From: Gloeothece verrucosa PCC 7822
GTDB taxonomy: Bacteria > Cyanobacteriota > Cyanobacteriia > Cyanobacteriales > Microcystaceae
DNA length: 64,000 bases
Direction: 5' to 3'
Assembly: GCF_000147335.1 (NCBI RefSeq)
Contig: NC_014501.1
Location: 3,860,001-3,924,000, forward strand
The translations under genes and the position numbers were made by a program. The stretch's first letter is position 1, and every line of letters begins with the position of its first letter. Shown here piece by piece: positions 1 through 8,501 of this stretch. Below the pieces are notes generated by a model, which saw nothing but the letters and a program-made list of their open reading frames with translations, did no database searches and had not been told where the DNA came from.

Positions 1-365
1 GAAAATTTGCCGGAGTAATTATTGATATTTATTACGATCACTTTTTGGCTAAAAACTGGTTAATCTATTCTGAACAAGATTTAGATGAATTTGTGGCTAA
101 TACCTATCAAATGCTCGAACAGCATCAATTGTTGTTACCTGAAAAGTTACAAAAAGCTTTACCCTGCATGATTCAAGAAGACTGGTTAGGTTCTTACCGT
201 TATTTTGAAGGAATAGACCAAACTTTCTCTCGCCTCTCTCGACGTATTAAGCGAACTAATAATATAGCTTTTGCTTTAGAGGATTTGATTCAGAATTATT
301 CTCAACTCGAAGAAGACTTTTTACAGTTTTTTCCTCAACTGATTGATTATGTTAACTTGGCTTAA
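1..365 (+). CDS. Acyl-carrier-protein phosphodiesterase (AcpH/DUF479), 5' part missing
   Basis: The open frame runs in from the left edge of the window (first full codon at base 3), so the N-terminal part is absent. The visible residues just before base 45 read IIDIYYDHFLAKNW, which matches the DHFL..W signature of the AcpH/DUF479 family. That family hydrolyses the 4'-phosphopantetheine arm from holo-acyl carrier protein. The rest (SYRYFEGIDQTFSRLSRRI, then a C-terminal LEEDFLQFFPQL segment) keeps the helical pattern and the usual family C-terminus. A TTG at 45 is not the real start because family sequence continues upstream of it. A CTTGGC/GCCAAG inverted repeat spans the stop codon (356-374) and may help termination. 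Confidence 0.75.
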   Translation, partial: KFAGVIIDIYYDHFLAKNWLIYSEQDLDEFVANTYQMLEQHQLLLPEKLQKALPCMIQEDWLGSYRYFEGIDQTFSRLSRRIKRTNNIAFALEDLIQNYSQLEEDFLQFFPQLIDYVNLA

Positions 366-749
366 CTTGCCAAGCTTGTCTTTATAAGGGCCACTGACAT
401 CTGTAAAGGCTACCCGTACCCGTGAAATGTAATCTCTCAAATTATTTATTGCTCCGGTCCCTGTTACCGGCTTTCTACTTGTTCATCGGCACTTTATTGA
501 TCCCAGTTGTTTTTTTTAACAGTTCTTTTCTTTTTTGTCTTGTTACTTATCAAATATCATAAACACAAAAGCGGGTTTAAATATTGTTGTTTAGGATACA
601 AAAAATAAAAGTTTAAGATTTATTTATTTTAGCCCAAATGGCGTGTCAGGGCAGGTGCGAAAAAACGTTAAATAAAATTACAGTTTGAGATAAATTGTTG
701 TAGAGCCAAATGAAAACAATTAGAATAGAGAAACAAGGAGGTAAAATTT
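366..749. other. Intergenic region, no gene seen
   Basis: These 384 bases are AT-rich and hold no convincing reading frame or structured RNA. A short CCGGT/ACCGG hairpin (about 453-469) followed by a pyrimidine-rich run could be a weak terminator for the upstream gene. The last 15 bases hold a strong Shine-Dalgarno sequence (AGGAGG) for the next small gene. Confidence 0.5.
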
Positions 750-932
750 ATGAACAATTACGACCTCAAATGTTATGAAAAAACCTATAAAGACCCGAAA
801 TATTGGGACAGGGTAGAACTGAGTTCTCAGGGGGATCGCCAAAAGGTCTGGGCTGATTGTCGAGGACTAACAGATAGTTTCTACAATGAATTAATAGCCC
901 GAGGCTACCTGCTCCCCTTTTCAAAAACCTAA
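750..932 (+). CDS. Small hypothetical protein (60 aa)
   Basis: A 60-residue frame begins with ATG eight bases after a strong AGGAGG ribosome binding site, which is the main evidence that it is translated. The product is soluble and mixed charge, with many aromatic residues, no signal peptide and no membrane segment. I do not recognise a family. A zinc-ribbon-like small gene follows 60 bases later in the same direction, so the two may be co-transcribed. The antisense frame over the same bases has no ribosome binding site and is a shadow. Confidence 0.55.
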   Translation: MNNYDLKCYEKTYKDPKYWDRVELSSQGDRQKVWADCRGLTDSFYNELIARGYLLPFSKT

Positions 933-992
933 TCAACGCACCAAATTTCAAAGCTTAAAAAATTGTTCCTTCAATCAACTGCCTAAAAATCT

Positions 993-1190
993 ATGAGTCT
1001 TTGCCCGATTTGCGCTGTTTCAATGCTACGACACTACAGTCAAGGAAGACTGTATTATTTTTGTGGAAGATGCCGTCAAGAGATGCCCTGTTCCCTAAAT
1101 CAAAAAACATTGAAGTTTGAAAAAAGCCCAAATTTATCGGACTCTCTGGAATCGCTTCCCATCAATACTCGCTCTGTAACGATCCGCTAA
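993..1190 (+). CDS. Small zinc-ribbon-like protein (65 aa)
   Basis: The product has two CxxC knuckles: CPIC at residues 4-7 and CGRC at about 24-27. They are separated by a short aromatic stretch (YSQGRLYYF), the layout of a rubredoxin-like zinc ribbon. The C-terminal half is polar and probably disordered. Binding of zinc is inferred from the cysteine spacing only, and no specific family was recognised. It follows the 60-aa gene on the same strand. Confidence 0.5.
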   Translation: MSLCPICAVSMLRHYSQGRLYYFCGRCRQEMPCSLNQKTLKFEKSPNLSDSLESLPINTRSVTIR

Positions 1191-1263
1191 TCATTGAGTC
1201 TGTTGGCAGGAGATGATCAAGGATTGCTAGTAAAGTTCTTCTCACTCAGATTGTATTGAGTCA

Positions 1264-2175
1264 CTAGCTGAAATTATCCTTTAACCAATCTAAAAGAATT
1301 GGATTAAATCTTTGGGGATCTTCATCATGAGGACAATGCCCCATGTGATCTAGTTCAACCAACTTAATTTGAGGATTTTTTGCCGCTAACAAGGGAGCTA
1401 ACTTAAAAGGAACCATTCTGTCTTGACGGCCCCAAACTAATAACATAGGAAGATCTAAGCGCTCTAAAATCGTTTTAGCAGAAGGAAAAACTTCAGGATT
1501 AGAAACTCTTTGACATAAAAGACAAAACATTCGCTCTGCGCCCTCATCTTGGGGAGGGGCGGCTAAAATAGCTATCAACTCGTCTGTAATAGCCTTATGA
1601 TCATAATAAGCAATGCTGGCCCAACGACGAATGACCCCTGGACGGCGCAAAAATTGAAACAAAGGTTTAATAAAAATCGGAGAAGAAAAAACCCGTTCTA
1701 TATTATCCACAATAGGCTGCACCCATTGGGGGACAACCGCTTGCCGAGCCGAAAAATCCGGTAAACTGAGCATAGCAATGCCTTTAACCATTTCCGGGTG
1801 TTTGGCAGCAGCAACAACACAAACCAATGACCCTAAAGAATTACCAACTAAGACCACAGGTTTTCCTATAAAGGTTCGCCAAAAATCGTAAACTTGCTCT
1901 ACCCACAAATCAACGGTAAGATTAGTATAGACTTTTCTGGAAGCGCCAAAACCCAGTAGATCAATGGCATAAACTCGATGACGTTGACTTAAAACCCCAA
2001 TATTATTGCGCCAATGTTCAATGGCGGCTCCAAAACCATGAATCAAAATTACAGAGGGATATAACTTATCATTTTCAGCTTCGCAACGCTTATAAGAATA
2101 ACGAACTTGCCAACCGCGCCATACCCAATCCCGTTGATAGCCGATTCGCTGTTCCCAATTTTCAGCAATAGTCAC
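1264..2175 (-). CDS. Alpha/beta-fold hydrolase
   Basis: A 303-aa single-domain alpha/beta hydrolase. The oxyanion-hole motif HGFGAAIEHW lies near residue 46 and the nucleophile elbow GNSLGS near 113. An acidic residue follows in VWGRQDRMVP near 250, and the catalytic histidine lies in LDHMGHCPHDEDP near 281. This is the usual order for the epoxide-hydrolase/haloalkane-dehalogenase-like branch common in cyanobacteria and chloroplasts. The substrate cannot be read from the sequence. The start is GTG at 2175. It is transcribed away from infC. Confidence 0.85.
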   Translation of the reverse strand: MTIAENWEQRIGYQRDWVWRGWQVRYSYKRCEAENDKLYPSVILIHGFGAAIEHWRNNIGVLSQRHRVYAIDLLGFGASRKVYTNLTVDLWVEQVYDFWRTFIGKPVVLVGNSLGSLVCVVAAAKHPEMVKGIAMLSLPDFSARQAVVPQWVQPIVDNIERVFSSPIFIKPLFQFLRRPGVIRRWASIAYYDHKAITDELIAILAAPPQDEGAERMFCLLCQRVSNPEVFPSAKTILERLDLPMLLVWGRQDRMVPFKLAPLLAAKNPQIKLVELDHMGHCPHDEDPQRFNPILLDWLKDNFS

Positions 2176-2414
2176 AACTTTCTCAACTCCCCCAATAAAT
2201 CTTTACTTTTCTTTAATTGTAGTAGCCGCTCGGGCTTGGTAGGGGGATAATCGATATAATGTACCACCATTACCTTCTAGGGGTTAAGGTACAATTCTAA
2301 TACACTTATTTACTGAATACAGACACTTGCATTTACAGCTAGTAAAATAGCAAATAAATTATCCATCTAACTCATTTAGCTAATTTCACTGATTGGAGCG
2401 ATAAACAAACACCT

Positions 2415-2948
2415 GTGATAAATAATACTAAACGCCCTCAGCGCGATCAACCCCAAATAAACGAAAGAATCCGTTTTCCACAAATTCGGGTCATCGATAA
2501 TGATGGTTCGCAAATTGGCATCATGACACCAGACGAGGCGTTAAGAATTGCCGAGGAGAAAGAACTGGATTTAGTATTGGTCAGTGAAACGGCCAATCCT
2601 CCAGTTTGCCGAGTCATGGATTACGGTAAATATAAATTTGAACAAGAGAAAAAAGCAAGAGAAGCTAAAAAGAAACAACATACGGCTGATGTCAAAGAAG
2701 TAAAAATGCGTTACAAAATTGACGACCATGACTATAATGTCCGCGTCAATCAAGCGCAACGTTTCTTGAAGTCAGGGGACAAGGTAAAAGCAACGATAAC
2801 CTTCCGAGGCCGAGAAATTCAACACGCTAATTTAGCAGAAGAATTACTCCAACGAATGGCAAACGATTTGCAGGAAATTGCCGAAGTCCAACAAGCTCCC
2901 AAAAAAGAAGGACGTAATATGATGATGTTGCTCTCTCCGAAAAAATAA
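2415..2948 (+). CDS. infC: Translation initiation factor IF-3
   Basis: The 177-aa product matches full-length IF-3. The N-terminal domain holds [14 protein letters not shown] (about 15-28) and the [17 protein letters not shown] signature of the linker region. The C-terminal domain holds [17 protein letters not shown] and [17 protein letters not shown]-3 binds the 30S subunit and enforces start-codon selection. The start is GTG at 2415, which fits the habit of infC genes to avoid ATG. In E. coli the rare AUU start is used for autoregulation, but whether this GTG serves the same role is not visible. Confidence 0.97.
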   Translation: MINNTKRPQRDQPQINERIRFPQIRVIDNDGSQIGIMTPDEALRIAEEKELDLVLVSETANPPVCRVMDYGKYKFEQEKKAREAKKKQHTADVKEVKMRYKIDDHDYNVRVNQAQRFLKSGDKVKATITFRGREIQHANLAEELLQRMANDLQEIAEVQQAPKKEGRNMMMLLSPKK

Positions 2949-3073
2949 ATCCACTAAGGATCAACAAGCAACTATCATAAGTCATGAGTGATGAGATAAA
3001 ATAACCTATCTACATCATTCTTTTTTTTTGATTCCTTTTTAACCCCCCCGCTCCTCTAGAGGAGTGATAATCG

Positions 3074-4594
3074 ATGAAATCAATTCCTAAACTTAAATTC
3101 AAACTGCCACGCTTCAAGCGTTTACAAGTAAAACGTTTACAAGGTTTTGATTGGGTTGTAATGATCTGTATCCTCAGTTTAGCTGTGGCGATCACTGCAA
3201 TTCTCTGGCGAGGGGATCAAGTTCCCTTCCAAGTCACTCACTTTAGTTGGGATGGAAAACAGATAGGTATAAAAGATCGTTACTTCACCCTCTCATTTAA
3301 TCGTCCTGTAAATCCTCAAACCGTCGAACAAAATTTAGTCACCAATCCCCCTCTTCCCGGAAAAACCAGTTGGTCCGGCCCAAAATTAGTCTATACTTTA
3401 ACTGAACTGCCAATTTATGGCACTAAATATGAAATACAACTGACTGATGCCACCCCTACTTACAGCAATCAAGCCATTGAACCCTTTATCAGTGTAATTA
3501 ATACTCATGATCGAGCTTTTGCTTATATTGGCATAGAAGCACAAGAACGCGGAAGATTAATTTTATGTAATATTATTCAGTCCAATCAAAGCACCACTCA
3601 ATTAAAAAAAGTCATTTTAACGCCAGAAGATTTAGTGGTCACTAATTTTGAAATTTATCCTCAAGGCGATAAAATTCTTTTTGCCGCATTTGATCCCAGT
3701 AAAGGAACAGAAGGGCTCAACCAGCAACAACTCTACACCGTCACCACAGGACTCAATTTTCTACTATCAGAACAAAGAGAACCTAGTGGCAGACTGCAAC
3801 GGATTTTAGATGCCAAAGACTATAAAAACTTACAGTTTGACTTATCTGATAACGGTAAAACCATAGTCATAGAACGAGAAAATCAACGCAACCGAGCCGA
3901 TGCCGGATTATGGGTGATTCCTGAAGATGGAAAACCTAGACCTTTAGGTCTTCAAGCCAATGAATTTATCGTCGCTCCTGATGGTCAAACCGTAGCGGTT
4001 TCTCAAGATCAAGGAGTCGGAATTATTCCCTTAACGCCCGGCTCGGGTTCTCCTCAATTTTTTCAAGGATATGAAAAAGTTGTTGGCTTTTCCAAAGACG
4101 GAACTCAAAAATTATTGGTCAAAAATAACTCAGATTTTACCCGATCTTTATTGCTGGTCAATAAGGACGGAAAAGGCAAACAGCTATTACAAACTCATAA
4201 TCCTATTATTAGCTGTAAATTTGAACCGAGACAAGAAACGACTCTTTATTGCCTTAAAACCGATTTAGTTGAACAGGAAAAAGAAAAATATAGAGAAGAA
4301 CCTTTTCTCTCTATTGTGGATTTAAAAACCGGTAAAGATATTCCTTTTTTAGCCTTACCTAATTATCGAGATGTACAGATGAGTATGTCTCCCGATGGAG
4401 TGGCTTTATTATTTGATCAATTAGTCACAACTCCTTTAAATCTTAAAAATAACTTGGTAACACAAGGAGGACAGGGAATTGCTGATGGCCGTCTTTGGTT
4501 ACTTCCCTTACCAGAAGAGGTGACAGAACAGAACTTAGTAAAAATTCTTCCCGAAGAACTTAATCCAGGTTTTAAGCCGCGTTGGTTACCTTGA
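3074..4594 (+). CDS. Membrane-anchored Ig-like / propeller-like protein
   Basis: A 506-aa protein with a basic N-terminus (KFKLPRFKRLQVKR) followed by a single membrane segment (WVVMICILSLAVAITAIL, about 27-44). It is probably anchored with the rest in the periplasm. Residues about 70-140 (ISFNRPVNP-like stretch, then KTSWSGPKLVYTLTELPIYGTKYEIQLT) resemble a bacterial Ig-like SbsA/Big_5 domain. The remaining 350 residues contain repeated beta-strand units ending in DG or NG turns (EDGKPRPL, PDGQTVAVSQDQ, SPDGVALLFD), as in TolB/WD40-type propellers. No catalytic motif is visible. Function is unknown. A GGAG ribosome binding site precedes the ATG. Confidence 0.65.
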   Translation: MKSIPKLKFKLPRFKRLQVKRLQGFDWVVMICILSLAVAITAILWRGDQVPFQVTHFSWDGKQIGIKDRYFTLSFNRPVNPQTVEQNLVTNPPLPGKTSWSGPKLVYTLTELPIYGTKYEIQLTDATPTYSNQAIEPFISVINTHDRAFAYIGIEAQERGRLILCNIIQSNQSTTQLKKVILTPEDLVVTNFEIYPQGDKILFAAFDPSKGTEGLNQQQLYTVTTGLNFLLSEQREPSGRLQRILDAKDYKNLQFDLSDNGKTIVIERENQRNRADAGLWVIPEDGKPRPLGLQANEFIVAPDGQTVAVSQDQGVGIIPLTPGSGSPQFFQGYEKVVGFSKDGTQKLLVKNNSDFTRSLLLVNKDGKGKQLLQTHNPIISCKFEPRQETTLYCLKTDLVEQEKEKYREEPFLSIVDLKTGKDIPFLALPNYRDVQMSMSPDGVALLFDQLVTTPLNLKNNLVTQGGQGIADGRLWLLPLPEEVTEQNLVKILPEELNPGFKPRWLP

Positions 4595-4747
4595 AGAATA
4601 GTTATTAACTATGAGGAAATAATTTTTTAATTAACCATGACTTATCGTTAGTATCTTGAGCTAATTTAGCTAATTTTTTTCCGGCAAACATCACTAAAAT
4701 AAAATCATACTAATTCAATCAATCATTCTCATCATAGTTAAAGACTG

Positions 4748-5398
4748 ATGCTGTTGCGACCTGAACAACGTACCAAATTAGACCCAACCGAAGACGATCT
4801 ATTTTATTCCTATCCTCGGTTTGTGACCCATGTTGACGATCAGTTTATTGATCAACTGAGTGAACTCTATCGAGAAAAACTCAAACCCCATACTCGTATC
4901 CTCGATCTCATGAGTAGTTGGGTTTCCCATCTTCCCGAGGAAATGGTATTTGCTCACGTTGAAGGACACGGACTAAATGAGGAGGAATTGGCCAAAAATC
5001 CGCGCCTAAATCATTATATTGTCCAAAATATCAACGCAAACCCCAAATTACCCTTTAATGACCAAGAATTTGATGCTGTTCTCAATGCTGTCTCGGTTCA
5101 GTATTTACAGTATCCGGAAGCAGTATTTTCGGAAATTTACCGCATTCTTAAGCCGGGTGGCCTGGCTATCATCAGCTTTTCTAACCGAATGTTCTATCAA
5201 AAAGCCATTGCCGCTTGGCGAGATGGAACAGAAAGCAGCCGCGTACAACTGGTTAAAAGCTATTTCCAAGCTGTCTCAGGTTTTAGTCAACCGGAAGTAG
5301 TGGTGCGTCAGCCATCACTCCCTGCTTTCTTACAAATGTTTGGGTTAGCCGGAGTCGATCCTTTTTATGCGGTAATTGCTGAGCGTTTACCAGCTTAA
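4748..5398 (+). CDS. Class I SAM-dependent methyltransferase
   Basis: The 216-aa product has a degenerate SAM-binding loop (RILDLMSSWVSHLP, about 49-62). It also has an acidic end of strand 2 (HVEGHGLNEEEL) and the post-motif region DQEFDAVLNAVSVQYLQYPE. The RILKPGGLAIISFSN segment is typical of type 11 methyltransferases. The first motif lacks the usual GxGxG glycines, a feature shared by a conserved branch found in cyanobacteria and plants. The substrate is unknown. The gene stands alone between two same-strand genes. Confidence 0.75.
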   Translation: MLLRPEQRTKLDPTEDDLFYSYPRFVTHVDDQFIDQLSELYREKLKPHTRILDLMSSWVSHLPEEMVFAHVEGHGLNEEELAKNPRLNHYIVQNINANPKLPFNDQEFDAVLNAVSVQYLQYPEAVFSEIYRILKPGGLAIISFSNRMFYQKAIAAWRDGTESSRVQLVKSYFQAVSGFSQPEVVVRQPSLPAFLQMFGLAGVDPFYAVIAERLPA

Positions 5399-5548
5399 CC
5401 CATCTATAGCCCATCTAGGGGTAGTGCCGGCGTGCCTATCCCTTACCTTTAGACTTAGTTTAAAATACTTAATATCTTTTGAAGCCCAAGAGTTATTGAA
5501 AATTTTTCTGATAAAATAAAAGCGAATAATTTTCAACTATGGCCAATT

Positions 5549-6553
5549 ATGACATTGTTTTCCGATCTAAAAGAGAGTAAAAACTCCTTTTGGACTCGTC
5601 GCAAGCTATTAATTTCGGGGTTAAGTGGAATCGGCGCAGCTAGTGCCGCTATTGCTGTGAGCTATCAGAAACGTCGTTCCTCCCTAGCCGTCAAAATTCC
5701 CCCCCTCCCAGAAAAAGCCGAAGTAGCAGAGGGATTTAACCCCATCACTGTCTTAAGAGACTTTAACTATGGTACTCTTAAACGAGAAAACGGTAAAACA
5801 GTGCGAGAATTTGAAGTAGTTGCCAAAAGCTCTACCCTACAACTCAATTCCGCCATCTCCTTTGTCAGTTGGAACTTAAATGGACGAGTGCCAGGACCAA
5901 CTCTAAGAGCCATAGAAGGAGAGCGGGTTCGAATTATCTTTCATAACCAAGACGGACATTCTCACAGTATCCACTTTCACGGTATTCATCCTGAAGACAT
6001 GGATGGCGTTAAACCTGTACGGCATGGCAAAAGCACGATTTATGAGTTTAATGTCAGTCCCTATGGTTTATATCCCTATCACTGTCATATAGCACCAGTA
6101 ACTCGTCATATTAGTAAAGGACTATATGGCCTATTAATTGTCGATCCCAAAAAAGGTCGCCCACCTGCTGATGAAATGGTGATGGTGATGGGAGCGTATG
6201 ACATCAACAACGATGAGCAAAATGAACTTTATGCTTTTAATGGCATTCCCAACTATTACCGAGATCATCCCATACCTATTTATCAAAACCAACTGATCCG
6301 CTTATATGTCCTCAATATGGTTGAATATAACCCTGCCCTAACCTTTCATATCCACGCTAATCTATTTCGAGTCTATCGTAGCGGGCGAACATTAACCCCC
6401 AATGAAGAAACCGATGTGATTACTATGGGGACAGCAGAACGTCATATCCTAGAATTTTCCTATCCTTATACTGGCCGCTATATGTTTCATCCTCATCAAG
6501 ATTTCGCCGCAGAACTCGGTTGTATGGGATTTTTTAATGTGCTTCCGACTTAA
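5549..6553 (+). CDS. Two-domain multicopper oxidase (type 1 copper in domain 1)
   Basis: A 334-aa exported cupredoxin-fold oxidase. The N-terminus has RRKLLISG followed by a hydrophobic stretch, consistent with a twin-arginine-type signal, though it is weak. Copper motifs appear in order: HSHSIHFHG near 137, YPYHCHIAPVTRH near 174-186, TFHIHANLF near 266, and FHPHQDFAAELGCMG near 313. Only the first-domain HCH motif keeps the type 1 copper cysteine. In the second domain the equivalent position is HPH. This places it with two-domain laccases or nitrite-reductase-like proteins that hold type 1 copper in domain 1. Leucine replaces the axial methionine. The next gene encodes a His/Gly-rich lipoprotein and then a PKHD dioxygenase, suggesting a metal-handling cluster. 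Confidence 0.82.
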   Translation: MTLFSDLKESKNSFWTRRKLLISGLSGIGAASAAIAVSYQKRRSSLAVKIPPLPEKAEVAEGFNPITVLRDFNYGTLKRENGKTVREFEVVAKSSTLQLNSAISFVSWNLNGRVPGPTLRAIEGERVRIIFHNQDGHSHSIHFHGIHPEDMDGVKPVRHGKSTIYEFNVSPYGLYPYHCHIAPVTRHISKGLYGLLIVDPKKGRPPADEMVMVMGAYDINNDEQNELYAFNGIPNYYRDHPIPIYQNQLIRLYVLNMVEYNPALTFHIHANLFRVYRSGRTLTPNEETDVITMGTAERHILEFSYPYTGRYMFHPHQDFAAELGCMGFFNVLPT

Positions 6554-6651
6554 TGAAAAAATAAACTAATAAGAATCAAGAAAGTATTGACAATTATTTG
6601 CATCAAAACTAATCTATTGTTCTAGTCTTTTTCTCAGGGGGAACTTTGGCA

Positions 6652-7563
6652 ATGACAAAAAAATTAAAGCCAGTACAAATATTTTTAGCACTTGGTTTAG
6701 CGACTACGATGGTCGCCTGTGGAAATCCCTCTAATGATGGAGGACAAACCAAAGAAGAGGTAAATCAACAACCTTCCCCCACTCAAACTCAAGGCGGTGA
6801 AGGTGGTGAAGGCGGCGAAGGCGGCGAAGATCAAGGAGGTCACGGAGGCCATAAAGATGATCAAGGCGGCGAAGGTGGTGAAGGTGGCGAAGGCGGTGAA
6901 GGCGCAAGTACGGGTAGTCCAAATGTGGATTACATAACATCCTTGGGATTAATGAAAGGACATCTGATAGCCGCAGGAGAATTGCTTGAAAAAGGCAAAT
7001 ATGAACAAGCCGTTCCTCACATTGGTCATCCTGTAGAGGAATTATACGGAGGAATAGAACCCCAACTACAAGAGCGTAAAGTCCCCGAGTTTAAATCTAC
7101 CCTAAATCAACTCAATGACTTGATCAAATCGGCTCCCAAAGACCCCAAAGTTAAACAACTGTACCAAGAAGCCTCTCAAAAGATCGACCAAGCGATGGCG
7201 GCTATACCCGAAAAAGAACGTCAGTCTTCAGAATTTGGACTACAAGTGATCAACCAAATGCTCAGAACGGCGGCCGAAGAATATCAAGCCGCGATCGCAG
7301 ATGGCAAAATTGTAGAAATCGTAGAATATCAGGATTCAATGGGCTTTGTGGCCTATGCTCAAACCCTCTATAAAGATATATCGCAAGATATCCAACAAAA
7401 AAGCCCAGAAGAAGCCAAAAAAATAGCGGCTAAATTAGATGAACTCGAGAAAACTTGGCCATCGGTTGAGCCACCTAACAAACCTGTAAAAACCACTGAA
7501 GAAGTTTATGGGTTAGTAGGGCAAATTGAATTAGCATCTTCAAGCATGACCGGGCAAAAATGA
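6652..7563 (+). CDS. GGE-repeat, His-rich lipoprotein with helical domain
   Basis: The N-terminus is a lipoprotein signal ending in MVACGN (lipidated Cys about residue 23), so it should be anchored in a membrane facing the periplasm or outside. Residues about 45-85 are a low-complexity linker of GGE repeats broken by a GGHGGHKDD block that could bind metal. The C-terminal 200 residues are helical and charged, with HIGHPVEELY and a repeated EYQAAIADGKIVEIVEYQDS segment. No assigned family was recognised. A distant likeness to EfeO/imelysin-type helical bundles is possible but unproven. ATG 6652 is preferred over TTG 6646 because the AGGGGG site is then well spaced. Its stop overlaps the next start (ATGA at 7560-7563), indicating translational coupling. 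Confidence 0.7.
   Translation: MTKKLKPVQIFLALGLATTMVACGNPSNDGGQTKEEVNQQPSPTQTQGGEGGEGGEGGEDQGGHGGHKDDQGGEGGEGGEGGEGASTGSPNVDYITSLGLMKGHLIAAGELLEKGKYEQAVPHIGHPVEELYGGIEPQLQERKVPEFKSTLNQLNDLIKSAPKDPKVKQLYQEASQKIDQAMAAIPEKERQSSEFGLQVINQMLRTAAEEYQAAIADGKIVEIVEYQDSMGFVAYAQTLYKDISQDIQQKSPEEAKKIAAKLDELEKTWPSVEPPNKPVKTTEEVYGLVGQIELASSSMTGQK
6793..6903 (+). repeat. In-frame 9-base minisatellite encoding GGE repeats
   Basis: Two runs of nine-base units of the form GGCGGTGAA with third-position variation are separated by a block encoding HGGHKDD. They encode the GGE linker of the lipoprotein. Units differ mostly at synonymous positions, as expected for a tract that expands and then drifts. Confidence 0.8.
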
Positions 7564-8222
7564 TTTTTACCATTCCCGATCTGTTGACAGCATCCGAACT
7601 AGAGGAAATTCGCTCTATCCTCGAAGGAGCAGAATTTGCTGATGGGAAACTAACCGCCGGTTGGCACGCTCAGTTAGTAAAAGATAATCAACAATTAAAA
7701 TCCGGCCAAATTCAAACTCAATTAACACAGAAGGTAAAAGAGGCACTGAACCGAAACGCCCTATTTCAGACAGCCGTGCGTCCGAGAATGATTCATTCCC
7801 TACTATTTAGCCGCTATGATGTGGGAATGTCCTACGGAACTCATACTGATAATGCTTTGATGGGATCAGGTTTTTGGCGTTCTGATGTGTCTTTTACCAT
7901 CTTTTTTAATCCTCCCTCAGACTATGAAGGAGGAGAATTAGTCATTGAATCGGCTGATGATGAAAAAGCCTATAAATTACAAAGCGGCGCGGCTTTAATT
8001 TATCCTTCCTCAACCCTCCATCGAGTTGACCCGGTGACAAAAGGCACTCGACTGGTGGGAGTCGGTTGGGTACAAAGTTTAATTCGCTCTGAAAGTGAGC
8101 GAGAAATTTTATTTGATCTAGAGACTGCTAGGCGATCAATGTTTTCCCAACAGGGTAAAACGGTAGAATTTGACCTGGTTTCTAAAACTATTGCTAATTT
8201 ATTGAGAAAATGGGCCGAGTAA
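7560..8222 (+). CDS. PKHD-type Fe(II)/2-oxoglutarate dioxygenase (PiuC/YbiX family)
   Basis: A 220-aa protein matching the PiuC/YbiX family of Fe(II)- and 2-oxoglutarate-dependent hydroxylases. The iron triad is visible as HTD at 95-97 and His154 in SSTLHRVDPV. The 2-oxoglutarate arginine is in KGTRLVGVGW (Arg164). The motif DVSFTIFFNPPSDYEGGEL is characteristic, and length is normal for the family. In proteobacteria these genes often sit beside siderophore or TonB receptors, and their substrate is unknown. Here it is translationally coupled to the lipoprotein and follows a multicopper oxidase, so a role in iron or copper handling is inferred. Confidence 0.88.
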   Translation: MIFTIPDLLTASELEEIRSILEGAEFADGKLTAGWHAQLVKDNQQLKSGQIQTQLTQKVKEALNRNALFQTAVRPRMIHSLLFSRYDVGMSYGTHTDNALMGSGFWRSDVSFTIFFNPPSDYEGGELVIESADDEKAYKLQSGAALIYPSSTLHRVDPVTKGTRLVGVGWVQSLIRSESEREILFDLETARRSMFSQQGKTVEFDLVSKTIANLLRKWAE

Positions 8223-8501
8223 GTTATTAGTTATTAGTCGTTAGTCATTCGTTGCCCTTGCCTTTTAATTGTTCGGTGTCACCAGGTCAACAAAACTTAG
8301 CACTACGCCCGTAATTCCTAGGGTACGATAAAAGAGGAGACTTAAAATTTAATAAATAAGAAATTGTCAACAAATCTGCTAAGACAATGGACACAAAAGG
8401 GTAGTTTGATTCAAAAAACTACATCTTACCTCAAAAATAGATAACTTAAGCTATCTCCTACTTAATAAAGACCTTGTAATGTAGGGAGAAATAAATAAGG
8501 C
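8223..8501. other. Intergenic region with degenerate TTAGTCA repeats
   Basis: The first 30 bases contain degenerate copies of the TTAGTCA heptamer (TTAGTTATTAGTCGTTAGTCA). The remainder is AT-rich and presumably holds the promoter of the following response-regulator gene. No RNA gene was seen. Confidence 0.5.

Noticed and set aside
6731-6940. Leu/Arg/His-repeat reading frame antisense to the GGE lipoprotein
   Set aside because: It is the mirror of the GGE-coding minisatellite and has no ribosome binding site.
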